Positions 19,590 through 28,026 of a DNA stretch of 64,000 nt are shown piece after piece. A model generated the notes under the pieces. That model did no database searches. It saw only the letters and a program-made list of their open reading frames with translations, and was not told the DNA's origin. The DNA lies in NCBI RefSeq assembly GCF_000559085.1, contig NZ_JALN02000001.1:3410001-3474000 (forward strand). The letters are read 5' to 3'. The position numbers and the translations under genes are program-made. Positions within the stretch are counted from its first letter, which is position 1. Every line of letters begins with the position of its first letter. Source of the stretch: Mycolicibacterium aromaticivorans JS19b1 = JCM 16368 (GTDB taxonomy: Bacteria > Actinomycetota > Actinomycetes > Mycobacteriales > Mycobacteriaceae).

Positions 19590-21538
19590 CACACGGCCGC
19601 CACGATCGTCCGGGTCAGCAGCGCCAGCACCCACGCCAGGACGAACATGTACGCCCAGGCGATCACCGGCCACTTCCAGGTGCCGGTCTCCCGGCGCAGC
19701 ACACCCACGGTGGACATGCACTGCAGGGCGAACATGAAGAACACCAGTAGCGCGGCGATCGTCGGTGCGTCGAACAACAGGCGGCCGGTATCCGGCCCGC
19801 TCTGTACACGCATGGAGTGCAGCGACTCGGCCGGATCATCGGGATCCTGGGCGGCGGCCACCTGGCCCAGCGTGGCGACGAAGGTTTCTCGCGCAGCCAG
19901 CGAGGACAGCACACCGATATTGATCCGCCAGTCGAAGCCCAACGGCCCGAACACCGGCTCGATCGCCCGGCCGACCGACGCGCCATACGAATGGTCCAGC
20001 ACATAGGACGACACCGCGGCATTGTCTCCGGCGTCGACCCCGGCGGCGGATAGCTCTGCGTCGTGACGAAGCGGCAGGTTGAGCAGGACCCACAGCAGCA
20101 CGGTGGTGACCAGGATGATCGACGACACCTTGCGTAGGAACGCCGACGCGGCGGTCCACACCTCGGCGACGACCGTCCGCAGCCTCGGCAGCTGATAGGG
20201 CGGCATCTCCATGTAGAACGGCAGCGCCGGGGTTCCGCGGGAGGTGATCCGTTTGAAAACCGCCGCGACGGTCATCGCAGACACCGCGCCCAACAGGTAC
20301 AGCACAAACATCAGTACGCCCCGGGCGTTGAACGGACCGGCCCGTTCATCGGCCCCGAGCAGCATGCTGACCAGCAGGATGTAGACCGGCAGCCTGGCCG
20401 AGCAGGTCATCAACGGAGCGGCCATCATCGTGGCCAGCCGATCCTTGGCCGACGGCAGGGAGCGGGTCGCCATGATTCCCGGGATCGCGCAGGCCACGGA
20501 GGACAGAAGCGCCACGAACGCCCGGCCTTCGAGTCCGGCACGGGCCATGACCCGGTCCATCAGGAACGCTGCCCGGGCCAGGTATCCCGTACCTTCCAGC
20601 AGCGCGATGAGGATGAACAGCAGCACAATCTGCGGTACGAACGCCAGCACACTGCCCACGCCGCCGATGATCGCCTCGGAGAGGAACGCGGCCAGCCAGG
20701 AGATGTGCACGTGGGCGGCGACGAGGCTACCGAGCCACCCGAAGAACTTCCCGACATCGTCTTGGAGCGGGGCCGCGACAGTGAAGATCGTCTGGAAGAA
20801 CACGAACATCGTGAGCAGGAAGATCAGCGTGCCCGCCACCGGGTGCAGCAAGACGGCATCAATGCGCCCGGTGCGCCGGTCGAGATTCGGGACGTGGTAG
20901 CAGGCTCGCGTCAGGACCGAGTCCACCCACGCCGTAACCTCGTTGGTCTCGGTGGGCGGCAGCACCACGGGGGCGCTCCACGACCGGAAGCCGGCCATCG
21001 TCGAGCGCAGGGTTTCGACACCGTCGCGATGCCCGGCCACCACGGTGACGGCGGGAACACCGATGGCTTTCGACAGCGCTTTGACGTCGATCGTGCCGTT
21101 CCTACGGGCGAGGTCGTCGGTGAAGGTAAGCACCACACACGTGGGCAGTCCGATCTGCAGGATTTGGGCCAGCAACCCCAGTGACCGGCGCAGGGTGGTG
21201 CTGTTGAGTAGAACCAGCAGCGCGTCGGGCACGTCGACCCGGCTGTTGTGGTGGTCGGTGTCGAGGACGTCGACGACGATCATTTCGTCCGGGCTGATCG
21301 GGTCGAGGCTGTAAGTGCCGGGCAAGTCCTCGACGACGACGGTCTGGTGGTCGTCTAGGCGCATCCGGCCCTCGAAGCGCGCGACGGTGACGCCTGGGTA
21401 GTTGCCGGTCTTGGCGTGTAGACCGGTCATGGCGTTGAACAGTGTTGTTTTGCCCGAATTGGGGCTGCCGACCACGGCGAAGCGGGTAAGGCCCAGGTTG
21501 ACTTCGGCGGTGCCACCGCCGTGGTGATGCCCGCTCAC
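19586..21538 (-). CDS. feoB: Ferrous iron transporter FeoB
   Basis: A 650-residue inner-membrane Fe(II) importer. The cytoplasmic G domain shows G1 GSPNSGKTT (residues 24-32), GNYPGVTVA, DLPGTYSL and a region of weak NKxD match (LTFTDDLARR), then paired gate domains and about eight membrane helices (FVPQIVLLFILIALLEGTGYLARAAFLMDRVM is the first gate). MSGHHHGGG gives a His-rich N-terminus. It is shorter than the 750-plus residue E. coli protein, as in other actinobacteria. It overlaps feoA and nfu by four bases each. Confidence 0.93.
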   Translation of the reverse strand: MSGHHHGGGTAEVNLGLTRFAVVGSPNSGKTTLFNAMTGLHAKTGNYPGVTVARFEGRMRLDDHQTVVVEDLPGTYSLDPISPDEMIVVDVLDTDHHNSRVDVPDALLVLLNSTTLRRSLGLLAQILQIGLPTCVVLTFTDDLARRNGTIDVKALSKAIGVPAVTVVAGHRDGVETLRSTMAGFRSWSAPVVLPPTETNEVTAWVDSVLTRACYHVPNLDRRTGRIDAVLLHPVAGTLIFLLTMFVFFQTIFTVAAPLQDDVGKFFGWLGSLVAAHVHISWLAAFLSEAIIGGVGSVLAFVPQIVLLFILIALLEGTGYLARAAFLMDRVMARAGLEGRAFVALLSSVACAIPGIMATRSLPSAKDRLATMMAAPLMTCSARLPVYILLVSMLLGADERAGPFNARGVLMFVLYLLGAVSAMTVAAVFKRITSRGTPALPFYMEMPPYQLPRLRTVVAEVWTAASAFLRKVSSIILVTTVLLWVLLNLPLRHDAELSAAGVDAGDNAAVSSYVLDHSYGASVGRAIEPVFGPLGFDWRINIGVLSSLAARETFVATLGQVAAAQDPDDPAESLHSMRVQSGPDTGRLLFDAPTIAALLVFFMFALQCMSTVGVLRRETGTWKWPVIAWAYMFVLAWVLALLTRTIVAAVW

Positions 21539-21840
21539 GTCACCGGTTCCACGTGGATGCAGCGGGATTGGGCGGTCCGTAGGGCGATCTCATAGTCGCC
21601 GACACGGAACACCACGGGATCGCGCAGCGGCGCGCGGCGCACCATCGTGACCTCGATACCCGGGACGATGCCCAGATCGAAGAGGCGGCGTGCAGTGCTG
21701 CCGGCGACGTCGTTCCCGTAGCCGATGACCTTGGCGCGGTCGCCGCGGCGGAGGTCGGCCAGCGTCATCGTCGCCGAGGTGCCCGATGCGCGAGCCGACG
21801 CCAGTTGACGGTGGCTCATGCGATCAGAAAGTGAGGACAC
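21535..21840 (-). CDS. feoA: Ferrous iron transport accessory protein FeoA
   Basis: FeoA is an SH3-like cytoplasmic protein needed with FeoB for Fe(II) uptake. The family domain spans about residues 25-101: MTLADLRRGDRAKVIGYG, RRLFDLGIVPGIEVTMVRRAP, DPVVFRVGDYEIALRTAQS. GTG 21840 gives 101 residues and lies seven bases after a TATTCT -10, consistent with a leaderless message; ATG at residue 8 or 25 are other options. It is divergent from hemL, and an IdeR-like site covers the promoter. Confidence 0.88.
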   Translation of the reverse strand: MSSLSDRMSHRQLASARASGTSATMTLADLRRGDRAKVIGYGNDVAGSTARRLFDLGIVPGIEVTMVRRAPLRDPVVFRVGDYEIALRTAQSRCIHVEPVT

Positions 21841-21845
21841 CCTTA

Positions 21846-21864
21846 GGAGAATAGCCTTACCGTG
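21846..21864 (-). promoter_or_regulatory. IdeR-like iron box over the feoA promoter
   Basis: Read on the minus strand, CACGGTAAGGCTATTCTCC matches the IdeR consensus TWAGGTWAGSCTWACCTWA at 13 of 19 positions, best in the left half. It overlaps the presumed -10 TATTCT (21848-21853), just ahead of feoA. Such a site would let iron-loaded IdeR block ferrous uptake. Confidence 0.4.
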
Positions 21865-21929
21865 CTGTGCGCTTTCTGGCTCCTACACCCTGTAGTTGAG
21901 CATGCCCGCAGTCTGGGACACTGGTGGCC

Positions 21930-23246
21930 ATGAGCAGTACGGATCAGGCCGCCTCTACGGCGGCATCGGCCGGGCTGTTCGCCGACGCCTGCGCAGTCAT
22001 CCCCGGTGGAGTGAACTCGCCGGTCCGGGCTTTCAACTCCGTCGGCGGCACGCCTCGCTACATCACCTCCGCCAAGGGCTACTGGCTGACCGACGCCGAC
22101 AGCAACCGCTATATCGACCTGGTGTGCTCGTGGGGCCCGATGATCCTGGGGCACGCGCACCCGGCGGTCGTCGAAGCGGTGCAGCGCGCCGCCGCCGACG
22201 GCCTGTCGTTCGGGGCGCCGACGCCCGGGGAGACCGAGTTGGCTGCCGAGATCATCGCCCGGGTGAAACCCGTCGAGCGGGTGCGCCTGGTCAACTCCGG
22301 CACCGAGGCCACCATGAGCGCGGTACGCCTGGCCCGCGGGTTCACGGGCCGCTCCAAGGTCATCAAGTTCTCCGGCTGCTACCACGGCCACGTCGACGCG
22401 CTGCTCGCCGACGCCGGTTCGGGTGTCGCCACCCTGGGTCTGCCGTCGTCGCCAGGAGTCACCGGCGCCACGGCTGCCGACACGATCGTGTTGCCCTACA
22501 ACGATGTCGCCGCCGTGGAGGAGTCCTTCGCGAAGTTCGGCGACAGCATCGCCGCGGTCATCACCGAGGCGTGCCCGGGCAACATGGGTGCAGTGCCGCC
22601 GCTGCCCGGCTACAACGCTGCGCTGCGGCGCACCACCGCAGAGCATGGCGCGCTGCTGATCATCGACGAGGTGATGACCGGGTTCCGGATGAGCCGAAGT
22701 GGTTGGTATGGGCTCGATCCCGTCGACGCCGACCTGTTCACTTTCGGCAAGGTGATGAGCGGTGGGCTGCCCGCCGCGGCATTCGGCGGCCGCAGAGACG
22801 TGATGGAACGGCTGGCCCCGCTGGGTCCGGTGTACCAGGCCGGCACCCTGTCCGGGAACCCGGTGGCGGTGGCCGCCGGGCTGGCCACCCTGCGCAACGC
22901 CGACGACGCGGTCTACGCCGCCCTTGACTCCAACGCGGACCGGCTGGCTGGCTTGCTCTCGGATGCGCTCACCGAAGCCGGTGTGGCCCATCAGGTTCCG
23001 CGCGCCGGAAACTTCCTGTCGGTGTTCTTCACCGACTCGCCGGTCACCAACTTCGCCGAGGCGAAGGCCAGCGAGACGTGGCGGTTCCCGGCCTTCTTCC
23101 ATTCCCTGCTCGACGCCGGGGTGTACGCCCCGCCGAGCGCCTTCGAAACCTGGTTCGTCTCAGCTGCACTCGACGACGCGGCGTTCGATCGAATCGCCGA
23201 CGCGCTGCCGACGGCGGCGCGCGCCGCTGCAGGAGCCAAGCAATGA
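21930..23246 (+). CDS. hemL: Glutamate-1-semialdehyde 2,1-aminomutase
   Basis: HemL converts glutamate-1-semialdehyde, the HemA product, to 5-aminolevulinate using pyridoxal phosphate. The 438 residues from ATG 21930 show [65 protein letters not shown] and the PLP lysine in TFGKVMSGG (Lys274). It lacks the short loop insert after GVATLGL that I recall in the M. tuberculosis protein. GTG 21924 is two codons upstream and also possible. The stop overlaps the histidine phosphatase start by four bases. Confidence 0.97.
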   Translation: MSSTDQAASTAASAGLFADACAVIPGGVNSPVRAFNSVGGTPRYITSAKGYWLTDADSNRYIDLVCSWGPMILGHAHPAVVEAVQRAAADGLSFGAPTPGETELAAEIIARVKPVERVRLVNSGTEATMSAVRLARGFTGRSKVIKFSGCYHGHVDALLADAGSGVATLGLPSSPGVTGATAADTIVLPYNDVAAVEESFAKFGDSIAAVITEACPGNMGAVPPLPGYNAALRRTTAEHGALLIIDEVMTGFRMSRSGWYGLDPVDADLFTFGKVMSGGLPAAAFGGRRDVMERLAPLGPVYQAGTLSGNPVAVAAGLATLRNADDAVYAALDSNADRLAGLLSDALTEAGVAHQVPRAGNFLSVFFTDSPVTNFAEAKASETWRFPAFFHSLLDAGVYAPPSAFETWFVSAALDDAAFDRIADALPTAARAAAGAKQ

Positions 23247-23884
23247 GCGGCCGGACGCAAGCCGATGGGCCGGCCGCCAGCGGCCGGACCGTCGTACACG
23301 TCATGCGGCACGGCGAAGTCCACAACCCCGACGGCATCCTCTACGGGCGCCTGCCTGATTTCCACCTTTCCGATCGTGGCCGCGCCCAGGCCGAGGCGGT
23401 GGCCGGCTGGCTGGCCACCCGCGACATCGTCTACGTGGTGGCGTCGCCCCTTGAGCGCGCCCAGGAGACGGCCGCGCCGATCGCTGCGCACCACGGCTTG
23501 GCCATCGACACCGATGACGAACTCATCGAGTCGCACAACGTGTTTCAGGGTGAGAAGGTCTCACCAGGCGACGGGGCGCTGCGCGACCCGCGCAACTGGT
23601 GGCATCTGCGCAACCCGCGCACACCCACCTGGGGGGAGCCCTACCGGGAGATCGCCGAGCGGATGCGTCGTGCGGTGGAGCGGGCCAGGGTCAAGAGTGC
23701 CGGGCACGAAGCGGTCTGCGTCAGCCATCAGCTACCGGTAGAGACGCTGCGCCGGTCCATGACCGGTACTCAGCTGCACCACTTTCCGACCCGGCGGCTG
23801 TGCAACCTGGCATCGGTGACGTCGTTCTACTTCGATGGGAATGAGTACGTCGGCTGGGGATACTCGGAGCTCGCCGGGCGGTGA
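23243..23884 (+). CDS. Histidine phosphatase family protein (Rv0525-like)
   Basis: A 213-residue phosphoglycerate-mutase-like phosphatase. The catalytic RHGE is at about residue 22 ([13 protein letters not shown]), followed by [30 protein letters not shown] and a C-terminal [12 protein letters not shown]. It is coupled to hemL by an ATGA overlap and to the thioredoxin-like lipoprotein downstream. The substrate is unknown. Conserved linkage to cytochrome c maturation genes in mycobacteria suggests co-regulation rather than a defined pathway step. Confidence 0.88.
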   Translation: MSGRTQADGPAASGRTVVHVMRHGEVHNPDGILYGRLPDFHLSDRGRAQAEAVAGWLATRDIVYVVASPLERAQETAAPIAAHHGLAIDTDDELIESHNVFQGEKVSPGDGALRDPRNWWHLRNPRTPTWGEPYREIAERMRRAVERARVKSAGHEAVCVSHQLPVETLRRSMTGTQLHHFPTRRLCNLASVTSFYFDGNEYVGWGYSELAGR

Positions 23885-24477
23885 AGCGGCTGTTGGTCCT
23901 CCTGGTGGCGGCGACGGTGTTGGTCGGCTGCTCCACCGGTGACGACGCTGTCGCTCAGGGCGGCACATTCGAGTTCGTCGCCCCGGGCGGTAAGACCGAC
24001 ATCTTCTACGACCCGCCGAGCAGTCGCGGAACCCCCGGGCCGTTGTCCGGCCCTGAGCTGATGGACACCTCGAAGACCGTGTCGCTGAAGGACTTCGAGG
24101 GCAAAGTCGTCGTGATCAACGTGTGGGGTCAGTGGTGCGGGCCCTGTCGGTCCGAGATCACCCAGTTGGAGCAGGTCTACGCCCAGACCCGGGACCTGGG
24201 CGTGGCGTTTCTCGGGATCGACGTGCGGGACAACGACATCAGCGCTCCGCAGGACTTCGTGGTCGACCGCAAGGTCACGTTCCCGTCGATCTACGACCCG
24301 GCCATGCGCACCATGATCGCCTTTGGCGGCAAGTACCCCGCCACGGTGATCCCGTCGACCGTCGTGCTCGATCGACAACATCGGGTCGCCGCGGTGTTCC
24401 TGCGCGAACTACTGGCCGAGGACCTGCTGCCTGTGGTGCAGCGGCTGGCCGCCGAGCCGAAAGCGGGCACACCATGA
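23881..24477 (+). CDS. resA: ResA/TlpA-type thioredoxin-like lipoprotein
   Basis: A 198-residue lipoprotein: signal peptide with lipobox VLVGC (Cys17), then a TlpA/ResA fold with WCGPC (Cys86, Cys89) in VINVWGQWCGPCRSE and the cis-Pro region YPATVIPSTV. It should reduce apocytochrome c cysteines outside the membrane so haem can be attached. It is the first of four overlapping genes for system II cytochrome c biogenesis and corresponds to Rv0526. GTG start at 23881 overlaps the previous stop. Confidence 0.92.
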   Translation: MKRLLVLLVAATVLVGCSTGDDAVAQGGTFEFVAPGGKTDIFYDPPSSRGTPGPLSGPELMDTSKTVSLKDFEGKVVVINVWGQWCGPCRSEITQLEQVYAQTRDLGVAFLGIDVRDNDISAPQDFVVDRKVTFPSIYDPAMRTMIAFGGKYPATVIPSTVVLDRQHRVAAVFLRELLAEDLLPVVQRLAAEPKAGTP

Positions 24478-25244
24478 CCGGTTTCGCGCAGACCGCCGCC
24501 GCGGGCCCGCTGCTGCTTGCATTGGGCGTCTGCATGCTTGCCGGTTTGGTGTCGTTCGCCTCGCCGTGTGTGGTTCCGCTGGTTCCCGGCTATCTGTCCT
24601 ACCTCGCGGCGGTCGTCGGTGTGGACGACACGTCCGGTCCGGTGGCCGTGCGGACGCAGCGCCTGCGGGTGGCCGGCTCGGCGCTGCTGTTTGTCGCCGG
24701 CTTCACTTTGGTGTTCGTGCTCGGCACGGTGGCGGTGCTGGGGATGACCACCACCCTGATCACGAATCAGCTTGTGCTGCAACGTGTCGGTGGGGTGCTG
24801 ACTATCGTCATGGGTCTGGCGTTCATCGGCTTCATCCCGGCCCTGCAGCGTCAGGCCCGGTTCACTCCGCGCCGGTTCGCCGGTGTGGCGGGGGCACCGC
24901 TGCTCGGCGCGGTGTTCGGGCTGGGCTGGACTCCGTGCCTGGGTCCGACGCTGACCGGGGTCATCACCGTCGCCTCGGCCACCGACGGCGCCAGCGTCGC
25001 CCGCGGTGTCGTCCTGGTGATCGCCTACTGCCTGGGCCTTGGCATCCCGTTCGTGGTGTTGGCGCTGGGATCCAGTTGGGCGGCCAACGGTTTGGGCTGG
25101 CTGCGCCGGCACACCCGGACCATCCAGATCGTCGGCGGTGTGCTGTTGATCGCCGTCGGACTGGCCCTGGTCACCGGGGCATGGAACGACTTCATCTCCT
25201 GGGTGCGAGACGCCTTCGTCTCCGACGTGAGGCTGCCGATATGA
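24474..25244 (+). CDS. ccdA: Cytochrome c biogenesis protein CcdA
   Basis: A 256-residue membrane protein with six helices that carries electrons from cytoplasmic thioredoxin to ResA. Redox cysteines sit in FASPCVVPLVPGYLSY (helix 1) and GLGWTPCLGPTLTG (helix 4). ATG 24474 overlaps the resA stop; the longer frame upstream is a shadow of resA. It overlaps resB by four bases. Equivalent to Rv0527. Confidence 0.95.
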   Translation: MTGFAQTAAAGPLLLALGVCMLAGLVSFASPCVVPLVPGYLSYLAAVVGVDDTSGPVAVRTQRLRVAGSALLFVAGFTLVFVLGTVAVLGMTTTLITNQLVLQRVGGVLTIVMGLAFIGFIPALQRQARFTPRRFAGVAGAPLLGAVFGLGWTPCLGPTLTGVITVASATDGASVARGVVLVIAYCLGLGIPFVVLALGSSWAANGLGWLRRHTRTIQIVGGVLLIAVGLALVTGAWNDFISWVRDAFVSDVRLPI

Positions 25245-26938
25245 CGACCGCCCCGCCGCGAGCAGACACAAAATCGCCCAAAACAAGGGGGTTTGGGTCG
25301 ATTTTGCGTCTGCTCGGCAGGCCGATCCGCATCCTCTGGCGGGCGCTGACCTCCATGGGCACCGCGTTGGTGCTGTTGTTCCTGCTCGCCGTCGCCGCCG
25401 TCCCCGGTGCGCTGCTGCCGCAGCGCAGCTTGAACGACGCCAAGGTCGAGCAGTACATCGCCGAGCACAACATCATCGGGCCATGGTTGAACCGCCTGCA
25501 GTTCTTCGAGGTGTTCTCCAGTTTCTGGTTCACCGCGATCTACGCGCTGTTGTTCATCTCGCTGGTGGGTTGCCTGACCCCGCGGATGATCGAACACGTC
25601 AAGAGCATGCGTGCCGTGCCGGTTCCGGCCCCGCGCAACCTGTCCCGACTGCCCAAGTACGCCACTGCCGAGGTGGTCGGTACGCAAGAGTCGGTCGCGG
25701 CCGGCATATCCGAACGGCTCAAGGGCTGGCGACGGGTCACCCGCCACACTGACGAGGGCACCGAAATCTCCGCTGAGAAGGGTTACCTGCGCGAGTTCGG
25801 CAACATCGTCTTCCACTTCTCGCTGCTCGGCCTGCTGGTGGCGATCGCCGTCGGCAAGCTGTTCGGCTACGAGGGCAACGTCATCGTCATCGCCAACGGT
25901 GGCCCCGGTGTCTGCTCGTCCTCGCCGGCGGCGTTCGACTCGTTCCGGGCCGGTAACAGCGTCGACGGCACGTCGCTGTACCCGATGTGCCTGCGAGTCA
26001 ACGACTTCCAAGCCCACTACCTGCCCAACGGGCAGGCGCTGTCGTTCGCGTCGAACATCGACTACCAGGCCGGAGACGATCTGGCCGCGGGCACCTGGCG
26101 GCCCTACCGTCTCGAGGTCAACCATCCGCTGCGCATCGGCGGCGACCGGGTCTACCTGCAGGGCCACGGCTACGCCCCGACCTTCACCGTCACCTTCCCG
26201 AACGGGCAGAAGCGAACCCAGACTCTGCAATGGCGACCGGACGATCAGCACACCCTGCTGTCCTCGGGGGTGATCCGCGTCGACCCGCCCGGCGGCATGT
26301 ACCCCGACCCCTCGGAGCGGCGTAAGCATCAGCTGGCGATCATGGGCCTGTTCGCGCCCACCGCCGAACTCGACGGCACCCTGCTGTCGTCGAAGTATCC
26401 GGCGGCCAACGACCCGGCGGTGGCCATCGACATCTACCGCGGCGACACCGGGCTGGACACCGGCCGACCGCAGTCACTTTTCACCCTCGACCCTCGGCTC
26501 ATCGAGCAGAAGCGGCTGACCAAGGTCAAGCGCACCAATCTGAAGCAAGGTGAAGAGGTCAGGCTCGACGACGGCACCGTGGTCCGGTTCGACGGCGCCA
26601 CCCCGTTCGTCAACCTGCAGGTTTCCCACGATCCCGGGCAGGTGTGGGTGCTGGTGTTCGCGATGTCGATGATGGGCGGTCTGCTGGTGTCGCTGATCGT
26701 GCGCCGCCGCCGGGTGTGGGCCAGGATTTCTCCTGTCGGCGGGCTGGGGGTGCCGCCCGGCGGAAGGCGAGGGGGAGAGCGCAGCGACCCGGGGATAGAT
26801 TTGGCCTCGGGCGGTACGGTGAACGTCGAGCTGGGCGGTCTGGCCCGCACCGACAACTCCGGCTGGGGCAACGAGTTCGAGAAGCTCGCTGAACGGATGT
26901 TGGCGGACCTGCCGGAGCCGTCGAAAGAGAAGGTCTGA
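25241..26938 (+). CDS. resB: Cytochrome c biogenesis protein ResB
   Basis: A 565-residue membrane protein that with CcsB forms the haem-export and ligation machine. Visible are a first helix after TSMGTALVLLFLLAVAAVPGALLPQ, FSSFWFTAIYALLFISLVGC, FGNIVFHFSLLGLLVAIAVGK, a large outer domain and a last helix (VWVLVFAMSMMGGLLVSLIV). Two oddities: a long palindrome covers codons 7-26, and a Gly/Arg-rich insert lies at about 502-527. Starts at ATG 25241, overlapping ccdA. Confidence 0.95.
   Translation: MTTAPPRADTKSPKTRGFGSILRLLGRPIRILWRALTSMGTALVLLFLLAVAAVPGALLPQRSLNDAKVEQYIAEHNIIGPWLNRLQFFEVFSSFWFTAIYALLFISLVGCLTPRMIEHVKSMRAVPVPAPRNLSRLPKYATAEVVGTQESVAAGISERLKGWRRVTRHTDEGTEISAEKGYLREFGNIVFHFSLLGLLVAIAVGKLFGYEGNVIVIANGGPGVCSSSPAAFDSFRAGNSVDGTSLYPMCLRVNDFQAHYLPNGQALSFASNIDYQAGDDLAAGTWRPYRLEVNHPLRIGGDRVYLQGHGYAPTFTVTFPNGQKRTQTLQWRPDDQHTLLSSGVIRVDPPGGMYPDPSERRKHQLAIMGLFAPTAELDGTLLSSKYPAANDPAVAIDIYRGDTGLDTGRPQSLFTLDPRLIEQKRLTKVKRTNLKQGEEVRLDDGTVVRFDGATPFVNLQVSHDPGQVWVLVFAMSMMGGLLVSLIVRRRRVWARISPVGGLGVPPGGRRGGERSDPGIDLASGGTVNVELGGLARTDNSGWGNEFEKLAERMLADLPEPSKEKV
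25259..25316. repeat. Long palindrome within the start of resB
   Basis: The left arm, 24 bases from 25259, and right arm, 25 bases from 25292, pair at 23 positions with one mismatch and one bulged base around a nine-base loop (ACAAGGGGG). Each arm contains GAGCAGAC followed by an AAAATCG core or its complement. It looks like a dispersed REP-type palindrome that landed in frame, or a translational stem-loop. Confidence 0.6.
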
Positions 26939-26940
26939 GC

Positions 26941-26979
26941 ATGAACACCGAGCGAGAAGCGAAGCGGGATCGCGCATGA
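26941..26979 (+). other. 12-codon upstream frame overlapping the ccsB start
   Basis: ATG 26941 opens MNTEREAKRDRA and stops at 26977-26979, overlapping the ccsB ATG in an ATGA junction. Its first 13 bases (ATGAACACCGAGC) repeat exactly at 26976, so the real start region has been duplicated with a 22-base insert between copies. It could couple resB and ccsB translation or simply be a duplication scar. Confidence 0.45.
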
Positions 26980-27950
26980 ACACCGAGCACATCGACATCG
27001 GGTTGGCCCGCTACTCCGACTGGGCGTTCACCTCGTCGGTCGTCGTACTGGTCTTGGCGCTGTTGCTGCTGGCCGTCGAACTCGCCTATAGCCGCGGCCG
27101 CAAGGTCGAGGCCCGCGAGCTGGTATCGGCAGGAGTCGCGGCGGACAGTGATCGGCCCGGCGTCGTCGTCGAACAGCAGAAGCGCTCCGCCGACGAACGC
27201 ATCGGCAAGGCCGGCCTGTCGCTGGTCTATCTCGGTATCGCGCTGTTGTTCGCCTGCATCGTGCTGCGCGGCCTGGCCACCGCCCGGGTGCCGTGGGGCA
27301 ACATGTACGAGTTCATCAACCTGACGTGCTTCTGCGGTCTGGTGGCGGGCGCTATCGTCCTGCGCAAACCGCAGTACCGCGCGCTGTGGGTTTTCGTACT
27401 CGTTCCTGTGCTGATTCTCCTGACCGTCTCGGGCCGTTGGCTTTACACCAATGCGGCGCCGGTGATGCCCGCGCTGCAGTCGTATTGGCTGCCCATTCAC
27501 GTATCGGTCGTCAGCCTGGGTTCGGGAGTATTTCTGGTCGCCGGTATGGCCAGCATCATGTTCCTGCTGAAGATGTCGCCGTTGGCCGCTGCGGGGCGCG
27601 AGGGCGCGCTCGCGCAAATCGTGCAGCGGATGCCCGATGCCCAGACCCTCGACCGAATCGCTTACCGCACCACGATTTTCGCGTTCCCGATCTTCGGCTT
27701 CGGCGTCATCTTCGGTGCCATCTGGGCTGAGGAAGCGTGGGGCCGGTACTGGGGCTGGGACCCCAAGGAGACGGTGTCGTTCATCGCCTGGGTGGTCTAC
27801 GCCGCATACCTGCACGCCCGCTCGACGGCGGGATGGCGCGACAAAAAAGCCGCGTGGATCAACGTCATCGGCTTCGTCGCGATGGTCTTCAATCTGTTCT
27901 TCATCAACCTGGTGACGGTCGGCCTGCACTCCTACGCCGGAGTGAGCTGA
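26976..27950 (+). CDS. ccsB: Cytochrome c biogenesis protein CcsB (CcsA-type haem handling)
   Basis: A 324-residue membrane protein with the tryptophan-rich WWD motif (EEAWGRYWGWDPKETVSFIAW) that binds haem outside the membrane for attachment to cytochrome c by ResB-CcsB. Conserved His are seen in PIHVSVVSLGSG and YLHARSTAGWR. Eight or so hydrophobic helices are visible. It ends the hemL-to-ccsB run and equals Rv0529. The start at 26976 is preceded by a duplicated start sequence. Confidence 0.95.
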   Translation: MNTEHIDIGLARYSDWAFTSSVVVLVLALLLLAVELAYSRGRKVEARELVSAGVAADSDRPGVVVEQQKRSADERIGKAGLSLVYLGIALLFACIVLRGLATARVPWGNMYEFINLTCFCGLVAGAIVLRKPQYRALWVFVLVPVLILLTVSGRWLYTNAAPVMPALQSYWLPIHVSVVSLGSGVFLVAGMASIMFLLKMSPLAAAGREGALAQIVQRMPDAQTLDRIAYRTTIFAFPIFGFGVIFGAIWAEEAWGRYWGWDPKETVSFIAWVVYAAYLHARSTAGWRDKKAAWINVIGFVAMVFNLFFINLVTVGLHSYAGVS

Positions 27951-28026
27951 CACGAGCGTGCGCTAGGGTTCAAAGGACCCACGAATCACCACTCGACCCG
28001 AAACGATATGTCAGGGGGAAGTGCAC

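Noticed and set aside
21843..23102. A 419-codon minus-strand frame opposite hemL
   Set aside because: Composition (His, Gly, Arg, Gln) is that of a shadow frame, and hemL on the other strand is certain.
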